A DNA stretch of 64,000 nt from the NCBI RefSeq assembly GCF_011694815.1, contig NZ_CP050177.1, forward strand, positions 5,806,001 through 5,870,000, given 5' to 3'. The position numbers and the translations under genes were made by a program. This document shows, in pieces, positions 8,868 to 18,465 of the stretch. Position 1 is the first letter of the stretch, and every line of letters starts with the position of its first letter. The notes beneath the pieces are model-generated. The model was not told the origin of the DNA, made no database searches, and saw only the letters and a program-made list of their open reading frames with translations. Source of the stretch: Streptomyces liangshanensis (GTDB lineage Bacteria > Actinomycetota > Actinomycetes > Streptomycetales > Streptomycetaceae).

Positions 8868-10409
8868 TCAGCCCAGGTCGCCGGCGGCGGTGCGCTCGGC
8901 GAGCCGGACCAGGGTGCGGATCGCGGAGCCCGTACCGCCCTTGGGGGTGTAGCCGAACGGCGCCCCCTCGTGGAAGGCGGGACCCGCGATGTCGAGGTGC
9001 GCCCAAGTGATGCCCTCGCCGACGAACTCCTTCAGGAAGAGCCCGGCGACCAGGCCGCCGCCCATCCGCTCACCCATGTTGGCGATGTCGGCGGTGGGGG
9101 AGTCCATGCCCTTGCGCAGGTCGGCGGGGAGCGGCATCGGCCACGAGGCCTCGCCGACCTCCTCGGCGATCTCGTGGAGCGAGGTACGGAACGCGTCGTC
9201 GTTCGACATGATCCCGAAGGTGCGGTTGCCCAGCGCCAGGATCATGGCGCCGGTGAGCGTCGCCACGTCGACGATCGCGTCGGGGTTCTCCTCCGAGGCG
9301 CGGGTCAGCGCGTCCGCGAGGACCAGCCGCCCCTCGGCGTCGGTGTTGAGGACCTCGACGGTCTTGCCGCTGTACATGCGCAGGACGTCACCCGGGCGGG
9401 TGGCGGAGCCCGACGGCATGTTCTCGGCCAGGGCGAGCCAGCCGGTGACGTTGACGCGCAGGCCGAGCCGGGCGGCCGTGATGACGGCGGCGAACACGGC
9501 GGCGGCGCCGCTCATGTCGCACTTCATCGTCTCGTTGTGCCCCGGGGGCTTGAGGGAGATGCCGCCCGAGTCGTACGTGATGCCCTTGCCGACCAGGGCG
9601 AGTGTCTTCTCCGCCTCGGGGTGCGTGTACGCGAGCTTCACCAGGCGCGGGGGGTTCACCGAGCCCTGGCCCACGCCGAGGATGCCGCCGAAGCCGCCCT
9701 TGGCGAGCGCCTTCTCGTCGAGCACCTGCACCTTGACGCCGTGCTCCTTGCCCGCGGCGGCCGCCACGGCGGCGAACGCCTCGGGGGTGAGGTCGTTCGG
9801 CGGGGTGTTGATCAGGTCGCGGGCGCGGTTGACCTCGTCGGTCAGCGCGATGGCGCGGTCGGCCGCGGCCTTGTGGGCCTTGTCGCGGGGCTTGGCGCCG
9901 AGCAGGGCGACCTCGCCGAGCGGTAGCTTCGGGCCGTTGCCGTTGCCGCCGTTCTTCTTCGCCGACTTCTCGCCGCCCAGGTAGACGGTGAAGGCGTACG
10001 CGCCCAGGAGAGCGCCCTCGGCGACGGCCTCGACGTCCTCGGCGTCCTCGACGGGCAGCGCGAACACGGCCTTCTTCGTGCCCGACAGGGCGCGGGAGGC
10101 GGAGCCGGCGGCGCGGCGCAGCGCCTCGGAGGCGTACGCCTCCTCCTTGCCCGGCGCGGGGCCCAGGCCGACCGCGAGGACGACCGGCGCCTTCAGGCCG
10201 GACGGGGCGGGGAGCTTGGTCACCTCGCCCTCGGCGCCCGACGCGCCCAGGGTCTCCAGGACGGCGGCGAGCTTGCCGTCGAACGCCTGGTCCACGGCTT
10301 CGGCGCCGGGCGCGACAACCGGCCCCCCGGCGCCCTTCGCGACGCCGACGACGATCACGTCGGCGCGGAGCGTCGCCGCCCCGGCTGTGCTGAGAGTGAG
10401 AGCAGTCAC
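8868..10409 (-). CDS. pepA: Leucyl aminopeptidase (M17 family)
   Basis: 513 residues. The M17 metallopeptidase core is intact: GKGITYDSGG at 274-283, the catalytic Lys region SLKPPG (K287), D298, and the signature NTDAEGRLVLADAL at 355-368. It removes N-terminal residues, preferentially Leu, using two metal ions in the cytosol and usually as a hexamer. The first 150 residues form the less conserved N-terminal macro-like domain. The gene is monocistronic-looking: its own terminator follows, and 279 bases separate it from cobS upstream. Confidence 0.95.
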   Translation of the reverse strand: MTALTLSTAGAATLRADVIVVGVAKGAGGPVVAPGAEAVDQAFDGKLAAVLETLGASGAEGEVTKLPAPSGLKAPVVLAVGLGPAPGKEEAYASEALRRAAGSASRALSGTKKAVFALPVEDAEDVEAVAEGALLGAYAFTVYLGGEKSAKKNGGNGNGPKLPLGEVALLGAKPRDKAHKAAADRAIALTDEVNRARDLINTPPNDLTPEAFAAVAAAAGKEHGVKVQVLDEKALAKGGFGGILGVGQGSVNPPRLVKLAYTHPEAEKTLALVGKGITYDSGGISLKPPGHNETMKCDMSGAAAVFAAVITAARLGLRVNVTGWLALAENMPSGSATRPGDVLRMYSGKTVEVLNTDAEGRLVLADALTRASEENPDAIVDVATLTGAMILALGNRTFGIMSNDDAFRTSLHEIAEEVGEASWPMPLPADLRKGMDSPTADIANMGERMGGGLVAGLFLKEFVGEGITWAHLDIAGPAFHEGAPFGYTPKGGTGSAIRTLVRLAERTAAGDLG

Positions 10410-10688
10410 GGTGGTGAAATCTCGCTTCCGTTGAGTTCTTGAGCGGTCGAGGGATGGGCCGACCGTGCCCGCCGCATCGTAGGACCGATCCGGCCAGGTC
10501 GTCTCTCCCGGGATGTCGGCGAGGCAGGATCCGGAAGAGGCGGCCTGATGCCCGCCGGGAAGGAGCCTACGCTCGGTGATGTCCGGCGTTCACGGGGGCT
10601 TTGGGTGAGGGGACCGGCCCGGACACTCCCGGTCCCCGCCGGTGTCGCCCGGGGTCCGGTACGGGGTCGGCCCGGCGCCCGGCACGGG

Positions 10689-11513
10689 TCAGCCCAGGGT
10701 CAGCGCCACGAGCGCGGCGGTCGCGGCCGTCTCCGCCAGGGCGCCGAGGACGTCCCCCGTCACCCCGCCGAAGCGCCGGACGCAGTGCCGGAGCAGCAGG
10801 TGCGCGGCGCCGAGCGCGGCCAGGAGCGCCAGCACGTGGTGCACGGCCCCGGTGACCCCGAAGGCCCCGCCCCCCGCCGCGCAGACCGCGCCCGCCGCCA
10901 GCGCCGTGAGCAGGGCCGCACGCGGGGGTACGGCGCCGGCGACGGCCGCGCCCAGGCCGTCGGGCCGGGCCGGGGGCACGCCCGTACGGCAGGCGAGGGT
11001 GAGCGCGAGCCGGGCGGCCACGCCGGACACGGCCAGGGCCACCGCGCCGTGCGCCCAGCCCGCCCCGTACAGCTCGGACACCGCCGCGACCTGCGCGAGC
11101 AGGACGAGCAGCAGCGTGACCACGCCGAACGGGCCGATGTCGGAGCGCTTCATGATCCGCAGGGCGTCCTCGGCCGGCTTCCCGCTGCCCAGCCCGTCCG
11201 CGGTGTCCGCGAGGCCGTCCAGGTGCAGCCCCCGGGTCAGCGCGGCGGTCACGGCGACCGAGGCGACGGCGGCGAGCGGCGGCCCGGCGCCCGCCGCCAG
11301 CAGGAGCGCGCCGAGCGCCGCCGCGGCCAGCCCCACGACCAGGCCGGCGAGCGGCGCGGCCCGCATCCCGGCGCGGGCGGCCGGCCGGTCCCAGCGAGTC
11401 ACCCGGACCGGCAGCACGGTGAGGGTGCCGAAGGCGAAACGCACGCCGTCGGCGGCCGAGGCGCGGGTGCCGTTCGCCGGTATGCCGTCCGGGGAACCGT
11501 CCGTGGAAGTCAT
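10689..11513 (-). CDS. cobS: Adenosylcobinamide-GDP ribazoletransferase
   Basis: 274 residues, strongly hydrophobic with several membrane segments. The family signature LTRGLHLDGLADTADGLG lies near residue 95, followed by MKRSDIGPFGV. It joins alpha-ribazole (from CobT) to adenosylcobinamide-GDP (from CobU) at the membrane, the last assembly step of adenosylcobalamin. ATG 11513 begins MTSTDGSPDG; an upstream in-frame ATG at 11645 lies inside the neighbouring divergent gene. It is separated from cobT by one opposite-strand gene. Confidence 0.93.
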   Translation of the reverse strand: MTSTDGSPDGIPANGTRASAADGVRFAFGTLTVLPVRVTRWDRPAARAGMRAAPLAGLVVGLAAAALGALLLAAGAGPPLAAVASVAVTAALTRGLHLDGLADTADGLGSGKPAEDALRIMKRSDIGPFGVVTLLLVLLAQVAAVSELYGAGWAHGAVALAVSGVAARLALTLACRTGVPPARPDGLGAAVAGAVPPRAALLTALAAGAVCAAGGGAFGVTGAVHHVLALLAALGAAHLLLRHCVRRFGGVTGDVLGALAETAATAALVALTLG

Positions 11514-11643
11514 CGCGCGAAAGGGTAGCCGGGGGACGCCGGGGGACGCGTCGACCGACGGCCGGTCAAAAGGCGCCCAATGCCGCAGACTTCCCATACC
11601 GTCACGTCGTACCGTCCCGTCCGGCACTCCGGAGGCAGGTGGC

Positions 11644-12402
11644 ATGGGTCACTGGTTTCACCAGAACATCGTCGAGCCGGGCAAGCTGCCCGCCCTGCTC
11701 GCGCTCGCGTCGTTCGTGCTGACCTTCGCCGTGACCCGTACGGTGACCCGGCTCATCCGGGCGGGGAAGGGCCCGTTCCGGAACATCTCACCGGGCGGGA
11801 TGCACATCCACCATGTGGTCCCCGGCGTGATCCTGACGGTCGTCGGCGGGTTCGGCGCGGTCGGCAGCGGGACGCAGGGCGTCACGGCCTGCGTCTGCGC
11901 GGTGATCTTCGGCCTCGGCGCGGGGCTCGTGCTCGACGAGTTCGCGCTGATCCTCCACCTCCAGGACGTCTACTGGTCCGAGCAGGGCCGCCAGAGCGTG
12001 GAGGTCGTGGTGACGGCGGCGGCGCTGGCGCTGCTCGTGCTCAGCGGCTTCTCGCCGGTGGAGGTGAACTCCCTGACGACCCAGCAGCAGGAGAACCGGA
12101 CGTCGGTGATCGCGACGCTCGTCGTCAACTTCGGCTTCGTCCTCGTCGCGGCGTTCAAGGGCAAGCTGCGCATGGCGCTGATCGGCACGCTGGTGCCGTT
12201 CGTGGCGCTGACGGGCGCGATCCGGCTGGCGAGGCCGGGCTCCTGGTGGGCCAGGCGCTTCTACCGCTCGCGCCACAAGAAGCGGGCGCGGAGCACGCTG
12301 CGCGCGTACCACCACGACAAGCGCTGGGTGGGGCCGAGGCGCCGCTTCCAGGACCTGATCGGCGGCGCCCCGACCCCGGACGCGGCACGGATCCCGCACT
12401 GA
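11644..12402 (+). CDS. Conserved membrane protein, function unknown
   Basis: 252 residues with about five hydrophobic helices: 16-36, 57-75, 82-105, 120-137 and 150-200 in two segments. A basic C-terminal tail (RRFYRSRHKKRARS) is probably cytoplasmic. A histidine cluster MHIHHVVPG follows the first loop and could bind metal. GGAGG lies upstream of ATG 11644. The protein is not assigned to a functional family. It lies opposite in strand between cobS and cobT, so it is probably not part of the cobalamin transcription unit. Confidence 0.8.
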   Translation: MGHWFHQNIVEPGKLPALLALASFVLTFAVTRTVTRLIRAGKGPFRNISPGGMHIHHVVPGVILTVVGGFGAVGSGTQGVTACVCAVIFGLGAGLVLDEFALILHLQDVYWSEQGRQSVEVVVTAAALALLVLSGFSPVEVNSLTTQQQENRTSVIATLVVNFGFVLVAAFKGKLRMALIGTLVPFVALTGAIRLARPGSWWARRFYRSRHKKRARSTLRAYHHDKRWVGPRRRFQDLIGGAPTPDAARIPH

Positions 12403-12430
12403 GAGGGGTCCGCGCGGCGTGCGGGATCCG
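12388..12430. terminator. Bidirectional terminator hairpin
   Basis: CGGATCCCGCAC (12388-12399) pairs perfectly with GTGCGGGATCCG (12419-12430). It lies between the convergent membrane-protein gene and cobT. Confidence 0.65.
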
Positions 12431-12453
12431 GGTACGGCGCCGGGGCCGCGACG

Positions 12454-13566
12454 TCAGTCCGAGGCCGGGTCCGCGTCCGCCGCCGCCCCGTCGTCCGCGT
12501 CCTTCTCCGGGGCGGGCGCGAGGGGCGCCTCCGGCAGTTCCGCCGCCAGGGCGGCCGCCGCCTGGACCAGGGGCAGCGCCAGCAGCGCCCCCGTCCCCTC
12601 GCCCAGCGTGACGCCCTGGTCGAGCAGCGGCACCAGCGCCATCCTGTCCAGCGCCTTCGCCTGCGCGGGCTCGCCGCTCATGTGACCCGCGATCCACCAG
12701 TCGGGCGCGCGGAACGCCGCCCGCTGGCCGACCAGCGCGCACGCCGCCGACACCACGCCGTCCAGGATCACCGGCACCCGCCGCACCGCGCTCTGGAGCA
12801 GGAAGCCCGTCGCCGCCGCCAGGTCCGCGCCGCCCACCGTCGCCAGCAGCTCCAGCTGGTCGCCGAGGACCGGCCGCGCCCGGCGCAGCGCGTCCCTGAC
12901 GGCCGCGCACTTGCGCATCCACGCCAGGTCGTCGATCCCCGCGCCGCCGCGCCCGGTGACCACCGAGGCGTCCGTACCGCACAGGGCGGCGATCAGCGTC
13001 GAGGCCGGAGTGGTGCCGCCGACGCTCAGGTCGCCCAGGACGACCAGGTCCGTGCCGGAGTCGGCCTCCTCGTCGGCGATCCGCATGCCGAGGCGTACGG
13101 CCTGCTCGGCCTCCTCGATCGTCAGCGCGTTCTCGACGTCAATGCGCCCGCTGCCGCGCCGCACCCGGTGCCGTACGACCTCGTCGGGCAGCAGCTCCGG
13201 GTCGCAGTCCAGCCCGGCGTCGATGATCCGCACCGGCACACCCGCCCGGCGGGCCAGCACGGCGGCGGGGCTGGCGCCCTCCAGGAAGGCCCGCACCAGC
13301 TCGTGCGCGCTGCCCGCGGGACGCCCCGAGACGTCCAGCGAGGCCACCCCGTGGTCACCGGCGAACACCACCGCGCGCGGCTGCCCGACGGCCCTGACCG
13401 GGACGGACCCCTGCGCGGCGGAGAGCCACTCGCCCAGCTCGTCGAGGCGCCCGAGGGCCCCGGGCGGCACGGCCAGCCGCTCCCGGCGTTCCTCGGCGTC
13501 ACGCCGCGTACCGCCGTCGGGGCGCTCGATCAGATCGGAGAAGTCGTCGAGATTCAGCGTGGTCAT
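12454..13566 (-). CDS. cobT: Nicotinate-nucleotide--dimethylbenzimidazole phosphoribosyltransferase
   Basis: 370 residues. AVVFAGDHGVA (65-75), GDLSVGGTTPAS (178-189) and the catalytic Glu in LGEGTGALL (E323) identify CobT. It makes alpha-ribazole phosphate, the lower ligand of cobalamin. The acidic Ala/Asp-rich tail after about 345 is non-conserved. It is 96 bases downstream of the MBL-CobU fusion gene on the same strand, consistent with a cobU-cobT unit. Confidence 0.93.
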   Translation of the reverse strand: MTTLNLDDFSDLIERPDGGTRRDAEERRERLAVPPGALGRLDELGEWLSAAQGSVPVRAVGQPRAVVFAGDHGVASLDVSGRPAGSAHELVRAFLEGASPAAVLARRAGVPVRIIDAGLDCDPELLPDEVVRHRVRRGSGRIDVENALTIEEAEQAVRLGMRIADEEADSGTDLVVLGDLSVGGTTPASTLIAALCGTDASVVTGRGGAGIDDLAWMRKCAAVRDALRRARPVLGDQLELLATVGGADLAAATGFLLQSAVRRVPVILDGVVSAACALVGQRAAFRAPDWWIAGHMSGEPAQAKALDRMALVPLLDQGVTLGEGTGALLALPLVQAAAALAAELPEAPLAPAPEKDADDGAAADADPASD

Positions 13567-13662
13567 TCGCGAAACCCTACCGGGACGCGGGACGCCGCCC
13601 AGGACCGGACATCCCCGTCGGACGGACGGCAGTTCGGGCCGGGCCGGGACCGTCCCGTACGG

Positions 13663-14877
13663 TCACCCCCGCAACGGCAGCGGCTGGCCCGCCACCACCA
13701 GGAGGACGTGTTCGCACTCCTCGGCGACCGCCGCGTTCAGCCGGCCCAGCTCGTCGCGGAACAGGCGCCCCGAGACGTGCGCCGGGACGATCCCCGAGCC
13801 GACCTCGTTCGTCACCAGGACCACCGTGCGCGGGGTCGCGCGGACGGCCGCGACCAGCTCCGCGACCCGTTCCCGCAGCGCCCCCCGGCCCCCGGCCTCC
13901 CACGCCTCCTCGTTCCACGCGTCGACCCGGTCCATCGCGTCCGTCAGCCACAGCGACAGGCAGTCGATCAGCAGCGGCGCCCCCTCCCGCGCCAGCAGCG
14001 GGACCAGGTCGCGGGTCTCGACCGTCCGCCAGGTGGCCGGCCTGCGCTCCCGGTGCGTCCGCACCCGGGCGTCCCACTCCGCGTCCCCGTCCCGGCCGCC
14101 GCCCGTCGCCACGTACACGACCCCGGGGAACGTGGCGAGCCGCCGCTCCGCCTCCCAGGACTTGCCCGACCGCGCCCCGCCCGTCACCAGCGTCCGGCGC
14201 GGCACCTGTGGCACCGCCCGGTACGCGCCGACCGACACCGTCGTCCCGTCGGGCACCGCCCGCGCGCCCGCCGCCGCGAGCCGCCGGTCCAGCTCCGCGC
14301 CGGGCGGTACGTCATGGTCGAGATGGACGGCGACGATGTCGGTGGCCGCCCCCACCGCCCCGCTCGCCCGCAGCCGCGCCACCGCGTCCGGCCGGCCGGT
14401 GACGTCGGCCGCCACCAGGTCGTACGGGGCCGTCGTGCCCCGGCCGGGACCGTCGGGGAGCCCGGCGGGCGCGCCGCCGGGCGGCAGGTAGAGCAGGCGC
14501 TCGCCGCCGGGCGCCGTCACCTCGTACCCGGTGCCCGGCGCGTCCATCGCCAGCGCCCTGACCCGGTGGCCGCTGAGGAGCGTCAGCACCCGCCCGTCCG
14601 CGACCCGTCCCGCGGTCGGCAGGCCCACCGGCAGCTCCACAGCGGGCCCGTCGTGCGGATGGGTGAGCAGGACCTGCCGTACCCCCGCCAGGGAGTGCCC
14701 CGCGCGGGCGGCGGCCAGCGCGGCCCCGGGGGTGAGGTCGAGCAGCAGCACCCCGTCCACCAGCAGCGCGGTCGCGGCGCGGGCCAGCGTGCCGCGGGCG
14801 GTGGCGCAGGCGGCGCAGGGGCAGTCGGGGCGGGGGAGCCCGGAGGGGGCTCCCGTGCCGAGCAGAGTCAGTTCCAC
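13663..14877 (-). CDS. cobU: Fusion of an MBL-fold domain with adenosylcobinamide kinase/guanylyltransferase
   Basis: 404 residues. The C-terminal half (about 226-404) is CobU: P-loop GGARSGKS (233-240), the HRERRP motif with the probable GMP-accepting His275, LLIDCLSLWLTD, and NEVGSGIVP (357-365). It phosphorylates and guanylylates adenosylcobinamide. The N-terminal half (1-220) resembles PhnP-like metallo-beta-lactamase folds: LTLLGTG at the start, a CPCAAC cysteine cluster near 19-24, and THPHDGP at 72-78. The canonical HxHxDH is reduced to HPHDGP, so hydrolase activity may be lost. CobT lies downstream. A divergent small gene starts 93 bases away. Confidence 0.9.
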   Translation of the reverse strand: MELTLLGTGAPSGLPRPDCPCAACATARGTLARAATALLVDGVLLLDLTPGAALAAARAGHSLAGVRQVLLTHPHDGPAVELPVGLPTAGRVADGRVLTLLSGHRVRALAMDAPGTGYEVTAPGGERLLYLPPGGAPAGLPDGPGRGTTAPYDLVAADVTGRPDAVARLRASGAVGAATDIVAVHLDHDVPPGAELDRRLAAAGARAVPDGTTVSVGAYRAVPQVPRRTLVTGGARSGKSWEAERRLATFPGVVYVATGGGRDGDAEWDARVRTHRERRPATWRTVETRDLVPLLAREGAPLLIDCLSLWLTDAMDRVDAWNEEAWEAGGRGALRERVAELVAAVRATPRTVVLVTNEVGSGIVPAHVSGRLFRDELGRLNAAVAEECEHVLLVVAGQPLPLRG

Positions 14878-14970
14878 GGAGTAGATCCTCCCGCTTCGCC
14901 TCGTACGGTGCGCGCCCGGCTACGCTGCGGGCAGGAAGCTGATCAGTCGGGCAGGATCCGGGAGGCGCAC

Positions 14971-15282
14971 ATGGCGTGGACGTGGCGGTTCGAGAAGTCC
15001 GACGGGACAGAGGTCCCGCCGGCGGTGGAGCCGGAGGAGTTCACCACGCAGGGGGACGCCGAGTCCTGGATCGGGGAGGCGTGGAAGGAGCTCCTGGCAG
15101 GGGGCGCCGACCAGGTGCACCTCTTCGAGGACAGCACCAAGATCTACGGTCCGATGAGCCTGCACGCGGACGAGGCGGACCCGGCGGACCCGGCCGACGG
15201 GACGGAGCCCGGGGCGGACGCGAAGACCGAGGCGGCGGACGCCGGCGCGGGCTCTGCCGAAGAGGCCGCCGACCAGGCCTGA
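14971..15282 (+). CDS. Small conserved acidic protein, function unknown
   Basis: 103 residues. A conserved-looking core of about 68 residues (MAWTWRFEKSDG through STKIYGPMSL) precedes a low-complexity Asp/Ala/Glu tail. GGGAGG lies 6 bases before ATG 14971, and a strong terminator follows, so this is a real monocistronic gene. There is no signal peptide or membrane segment. I recall similar short proteins in other actinobacteria but no function. Confidence 0.75.
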   Translation: MAWTWRFEKSDGTEVPPAVEPEEFTTQGDAESWIGEAWKELLAGGADQVHLFEDSTKIYGPMSLHADEADPADPADGTEPGADAKTEAADAGAGSAEEAADQA

Positions 15283-15309
15283 CCGGGGCCGTACCGGCCG
15301 GGAGCGCGG

Positions 15310-15345
15310 GGCGCCCGGGGACCACGAGGTCCGCGGGCGCCTTTT
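15310..15345 (+). terminator. Rho-independent terminator
   Basis: GGCGCCCGGGGACC (15310-15323) pairs with GGTCCGCGGGCGCC (15328-15341) with one mismatch, followed by TTTT. It lies between two convergent genes. Confidence 0.8.
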
Positions 15346-15388
15346 CCCTTGCTCCTGATGCACCTGCCGCCCCTGCCGCCGCGCGGGG

Positions 15389-16477
15389 CTACATCTCGCC
15401 GAGGGTGACGTCCGCCGTGTGCGTCGCGCCCTGGCGGATGTACGTCACCTGGACCTTCTCGCCGGGGGAGTCGGACGCCAGCGACTCGGACAGCGACTGG
15501 ATCGTGGTGACCGGGTCGGAGCCCACCTTGGTGATGATGTCCCCCGCCTTGATCCCGGCGCCGGCCGCGGGGCCGCCCTTGGTGGTCGAGACGACGGCCA
15601 CCCCGGCGGGCTGGAAGTCGGTGCCGAGGAACGTACGGCCGGTGATCCCGAGGGCCGCGCGGCCCGAGTTGGTGACGCGCCCGCTCTTGATGATCTGGCC
15701 GGCCACGTTCTGCACCGTCGAGGCGGGGATCGCGAACCCGATGCCCGGCGCGGCGCTGTTGCCCTCCTGGGGGTCGGTCGCGGCCAGCGTCGGGATGCCG
15801 ACGATCTGGCTGTCCAGGTTCACCAGCGCCCCGCCGGAGTTGCCCGGGTTGATCGCCGCCGACGTCTGCACCAGGTTGGCGATGGTCGCGCCGGTCCCGC
15901 CGCCCGAGTCGCTCTCGGTCACGGTCCTGCCGACCGCCGAGACGATGCCCTGGGTGACACTGCTCGACAGGCCCAGGGGCGAGCCCATGGCCAGCACGAT
16001 CTGACCGACCGCCACCTGCGAGGAGTCGCCGAACTTCGCGGCCTTGAGCCCGGAGGGGACGTTCGTCAACTTGATGACGGCGAGGTCACCCTGCGGGAAG
16101 CTGGCCACGAGGCGGGCCTCCAGCGGCTGTTCGCGGGTGGCGACGGTGACCGCGAACGTCTTCTGCGAGCCCACGACGTGGGCGTTGGTGACGATGTGGC
16201 CCTGGGTGTCGAAGATGACGCCGGACCCGAGCGCGTTCCCCGCGTCGATCTCGACGACCGACGGCAGCACGTTCTTGATGACGTTCTCGTAGGCGCTCTG
16301 GAGGTCGTTCTGGGCGCGCTCCACGGGCCCGGCCCGGACCCCCGTGTCGGCCTTGGCCGCGGCCGCGGACCCCGCGTCGGTGTCCGAGCAGCCGGCGGCG
16401 AGGGCGACCGCGCAGACGCCGGCGGTCAGGGGCAGCAGCAGCCGGCGGGCACGGCCGCGGCGAAGGGAAGCATTCAT
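15389..16477 (-). CDS. HtrA/DegP-like trypsin-type serine protease lipoprotein with PDZ domain
   Basis: 362 residues. A basic start and hydrophobic stretch end in a lipobox (LAAGC, Cys30), so the protein is probably a lipoprotein outside the membrane. The catalytic triad is visible: His100 (TNAHVV), Asp131 (QGDLAVIKL) and Ser214 (NPGNSGGAL). A single PDZ domain follows at about 265-355 with RAALGITG and AGAGIKAGDIITKVG. It probably degrades or processes misfolded extracytoplasmic proteins. It is convergent with the small acidic protein gene. Confidence 0.93.
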   Translation of the reverse strand: MNASLRRGRARRLLLPLTAGVCAVALAAGCSDTDAGSAAAAKADTGVRAGPVERAQNDLQSAYENVIKNVLPSVVEIDAGNALGSGVIFDTQGHIVTNAHVVGSQKTFAVTVATREQPLEARLVASFPQGDLAVIKLTNVPSGLKAAKFGDSSQVAVGQIVLAMGSPLGLSSSVTQGIVSAVGRTVTESDSGGGTGATIANLVQTSAAINPGNSGGALVNLDSQIVGIPTLAATDPQEGNSAAPGIGFAIPASTVQNVAGQIIKSGRVTNSGRAALGITGRTFLGTDFQPAGVAVVSTTKGGPAAGAGIKAGDIITKVGSDPVTTIQSLSESLASDSPGEKVQVTYIRQGATHTADVTLGEM

Positions 16478-16580
16478 GCCCGGAGTATCCCTTTTGTCCG
16501 CAGGGTGGCGCCTGCGGTACGCGGCCGATCAGGGGGTACGCGCCCACGCGGCCGCCCGCCCCGCCGACCCGCCCCCCGCC

Positions 16581-18369
16581 CTACCGCGCCGACGCCAGGA
16601 ACTGGGTGGCCGCCAGCTCCCCGTACAGCGGATCCTCCGCCACCAGTTGGTCGTGCGTGCCCACCGCCCGCACCTTCCCCGCGTCCATCACCACGATCCG
16701 GTCGGCGAGCGTCACCGTGGACAGCCGGTGCGCCACCACCAGGACCGTCACCTCCCGCGCCGCCTCCGCCACGACGTCCCGCAGCGCCATCTCGTTGACC
16801 GCGTCCAGCTGCGAGGTCGCCTCGTCCAGGAGCAGCAGCCGCGGCCCCCGCAGCAGCGCCCGCGCGATCGCCACCCGCTGGCGCTCACCGCCCGACAGCT
16901 TCGACCCCCGGTGGCCGACCAGCGTCTCCAGACCCTGCGGCAGCCGCTCCACCAGCCCGTCCAGCCGCGACCGCCGGAGCACGTCCCGTATCGCCTCCTC
17001 CGAGGCGTCGGGCGCCGCGAAGACCAGATTCTCCCGGAGCGTCCCGGCCAGCACGGGCGCGTCCTGCTCGACATAGCCGATCGTGGCGCGCAGGGCGGCG
17101 AGCGGCCAGTCCCGTACGTCCGTCCCGTCGACCAGCACCCGCCCCCCGGTGGCCTCGTAGAACCGCTCGATCAGCCCGAACACCGTCGTCTTGCCCGCGC
17201 CCGAGGGACCGACGAAGGCCGTCATGCCGGGGCCCGGCACCTCGAACGAGACCCCGTGATGGACGTACGGCAGGTCCGCGCGGTACCGGAAGGTGACGTC
17301 CTCGAAGGTGACGGCGGCGGCGCCCCCGGCCCCCGCCGCCACGGGCACGGTCCCGGCGCGGTCGGCCAGTGCCTCGTCCTCGGTCTCCAGCCGCTCCGCC
17401 TGCGTGATCCGGGCGACGGCGGCCGAGCCGACCTGGTACTGCGTCACGGCGTTCACCAGGTTCGACACCGGGTCGATCAGGTAGAAGAGGAACAGCAGGA
17501 ACGCGATGAGCGTCGAGACGGAGATCGCCCCCGACGCCACCCGCGCCCCGCCGATGCCGAGCACCGCCAGGAACGACACCTGCACGGCCAGCCCGACCGA
17601 CGTGGACGCCACGGACTGCCACTTCGCGGACCGCACGCCGTGCCGCCACGCCTCCTGCGCCGCCGCCTCCACCACGGCGCTCTCCCGCTCCTCCGCGCCG
17701 GACGCCTTGACCGTACGGAACGCGCCGAACGCCCGCTCCAGCACGGTCGATATCAGCCCGACCGCCTCCTGGGAACGCCGGGTCGCCTCCGCGATCCTCG
17801 GCATCACCAGCGCGACGGCCCCGCCGATCAGCACGATCACGCCGAGCGTCACCCCGAGCAGCACCAGGTCCATCACGCCCATCAGGACGATCGTCGCCAC
17901 GAACGCCAGCCCGCCGGTGGCGGCCGACACGATCGACTGCGTGGTCACCGCCCGCAGCAGGGTGGTGTCCGACGTGACGCGCGACATCAGGTCACCGGGC
18001 TGGGTGCGCTCCACCTCGGGCAGCCGCAGCCGCAGCAGCCGCCCGATCAGGCTCCGGCGCGCGGCGAGGACGACGGACTCGGCGGTCCGCTCCAGCAGGT
18101 ACGAGGCCACGGACTGGATCAGCGAGCCGAGCAGCCAGCCCGGTGAGCAGCAGCAGGATCCCGGTGACCGACCCGTCGTCGCCGAGCCGGTCGACCAGCG
18201 CCTTCGCCGCGAGCGGCTGGGCCAGCCCGGTGCCGGCGCCGAGGAGGGACAGGAACCCGCCCAGCGCCACGACACGGCGGTGCGGGCGGAAGTGCCGGTA
18301 GAGGGCGCGCCAGGTCTCGCGGCCGGACAGGTCGGGCGGGGTGTCCACGCCGCTCTCGATTCCACTCAC
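16581..18369 (-). pseudogene. ABC transporter (fused permease-ATPase) interrupted by a frameshift
   Basis: A type I half-exporter of about 595 residues if restored. The N-terminal 75 residues ([20 protein letters not shown] onward, possible GTG 18369 or 18348) are in one frame, and everything from [19 protein letters not shown] to the stop is in another. Continuity is lost at about 18138, where one extra C on the minus strand (GGGCTGGCTG) breaks the second membrane helix. The rest is intact: membrane domain, Walker [10 protein letters not shown], signature [16 protein letters not shown], Walker [13 protein letters not shown] and H-loop [10 protein letters not shown]. This is either a recent inactivation or a sequencing error in a G/C run. 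Substrate unknown. Confidence 0.8.
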
Positions 18370-18465
18370 ACCGGTGAGGACGCGGCCCGGGGGGTCCGTA
18401 CCTGAGCCGGTACGGGTGCCGCGCCGACCACCCGTACCCAAACGGCCCGCCCCCGGAGACCCGCC

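Noticed and set aside
14878..14970. Possible cobalamin riboswitch upstream of the MBL-CobU gene
   Set aside because: Only 93 bases separate the divergent genes and no B12-box-like core was found.
18139..18365. N-terminal part of the 594-codon frame of the ABC transporter
   Set aside because: Before the frameshift this frame is Arg/Ser/Pro-rich and non-membrane; the real N terminus is in the adjacent frame.
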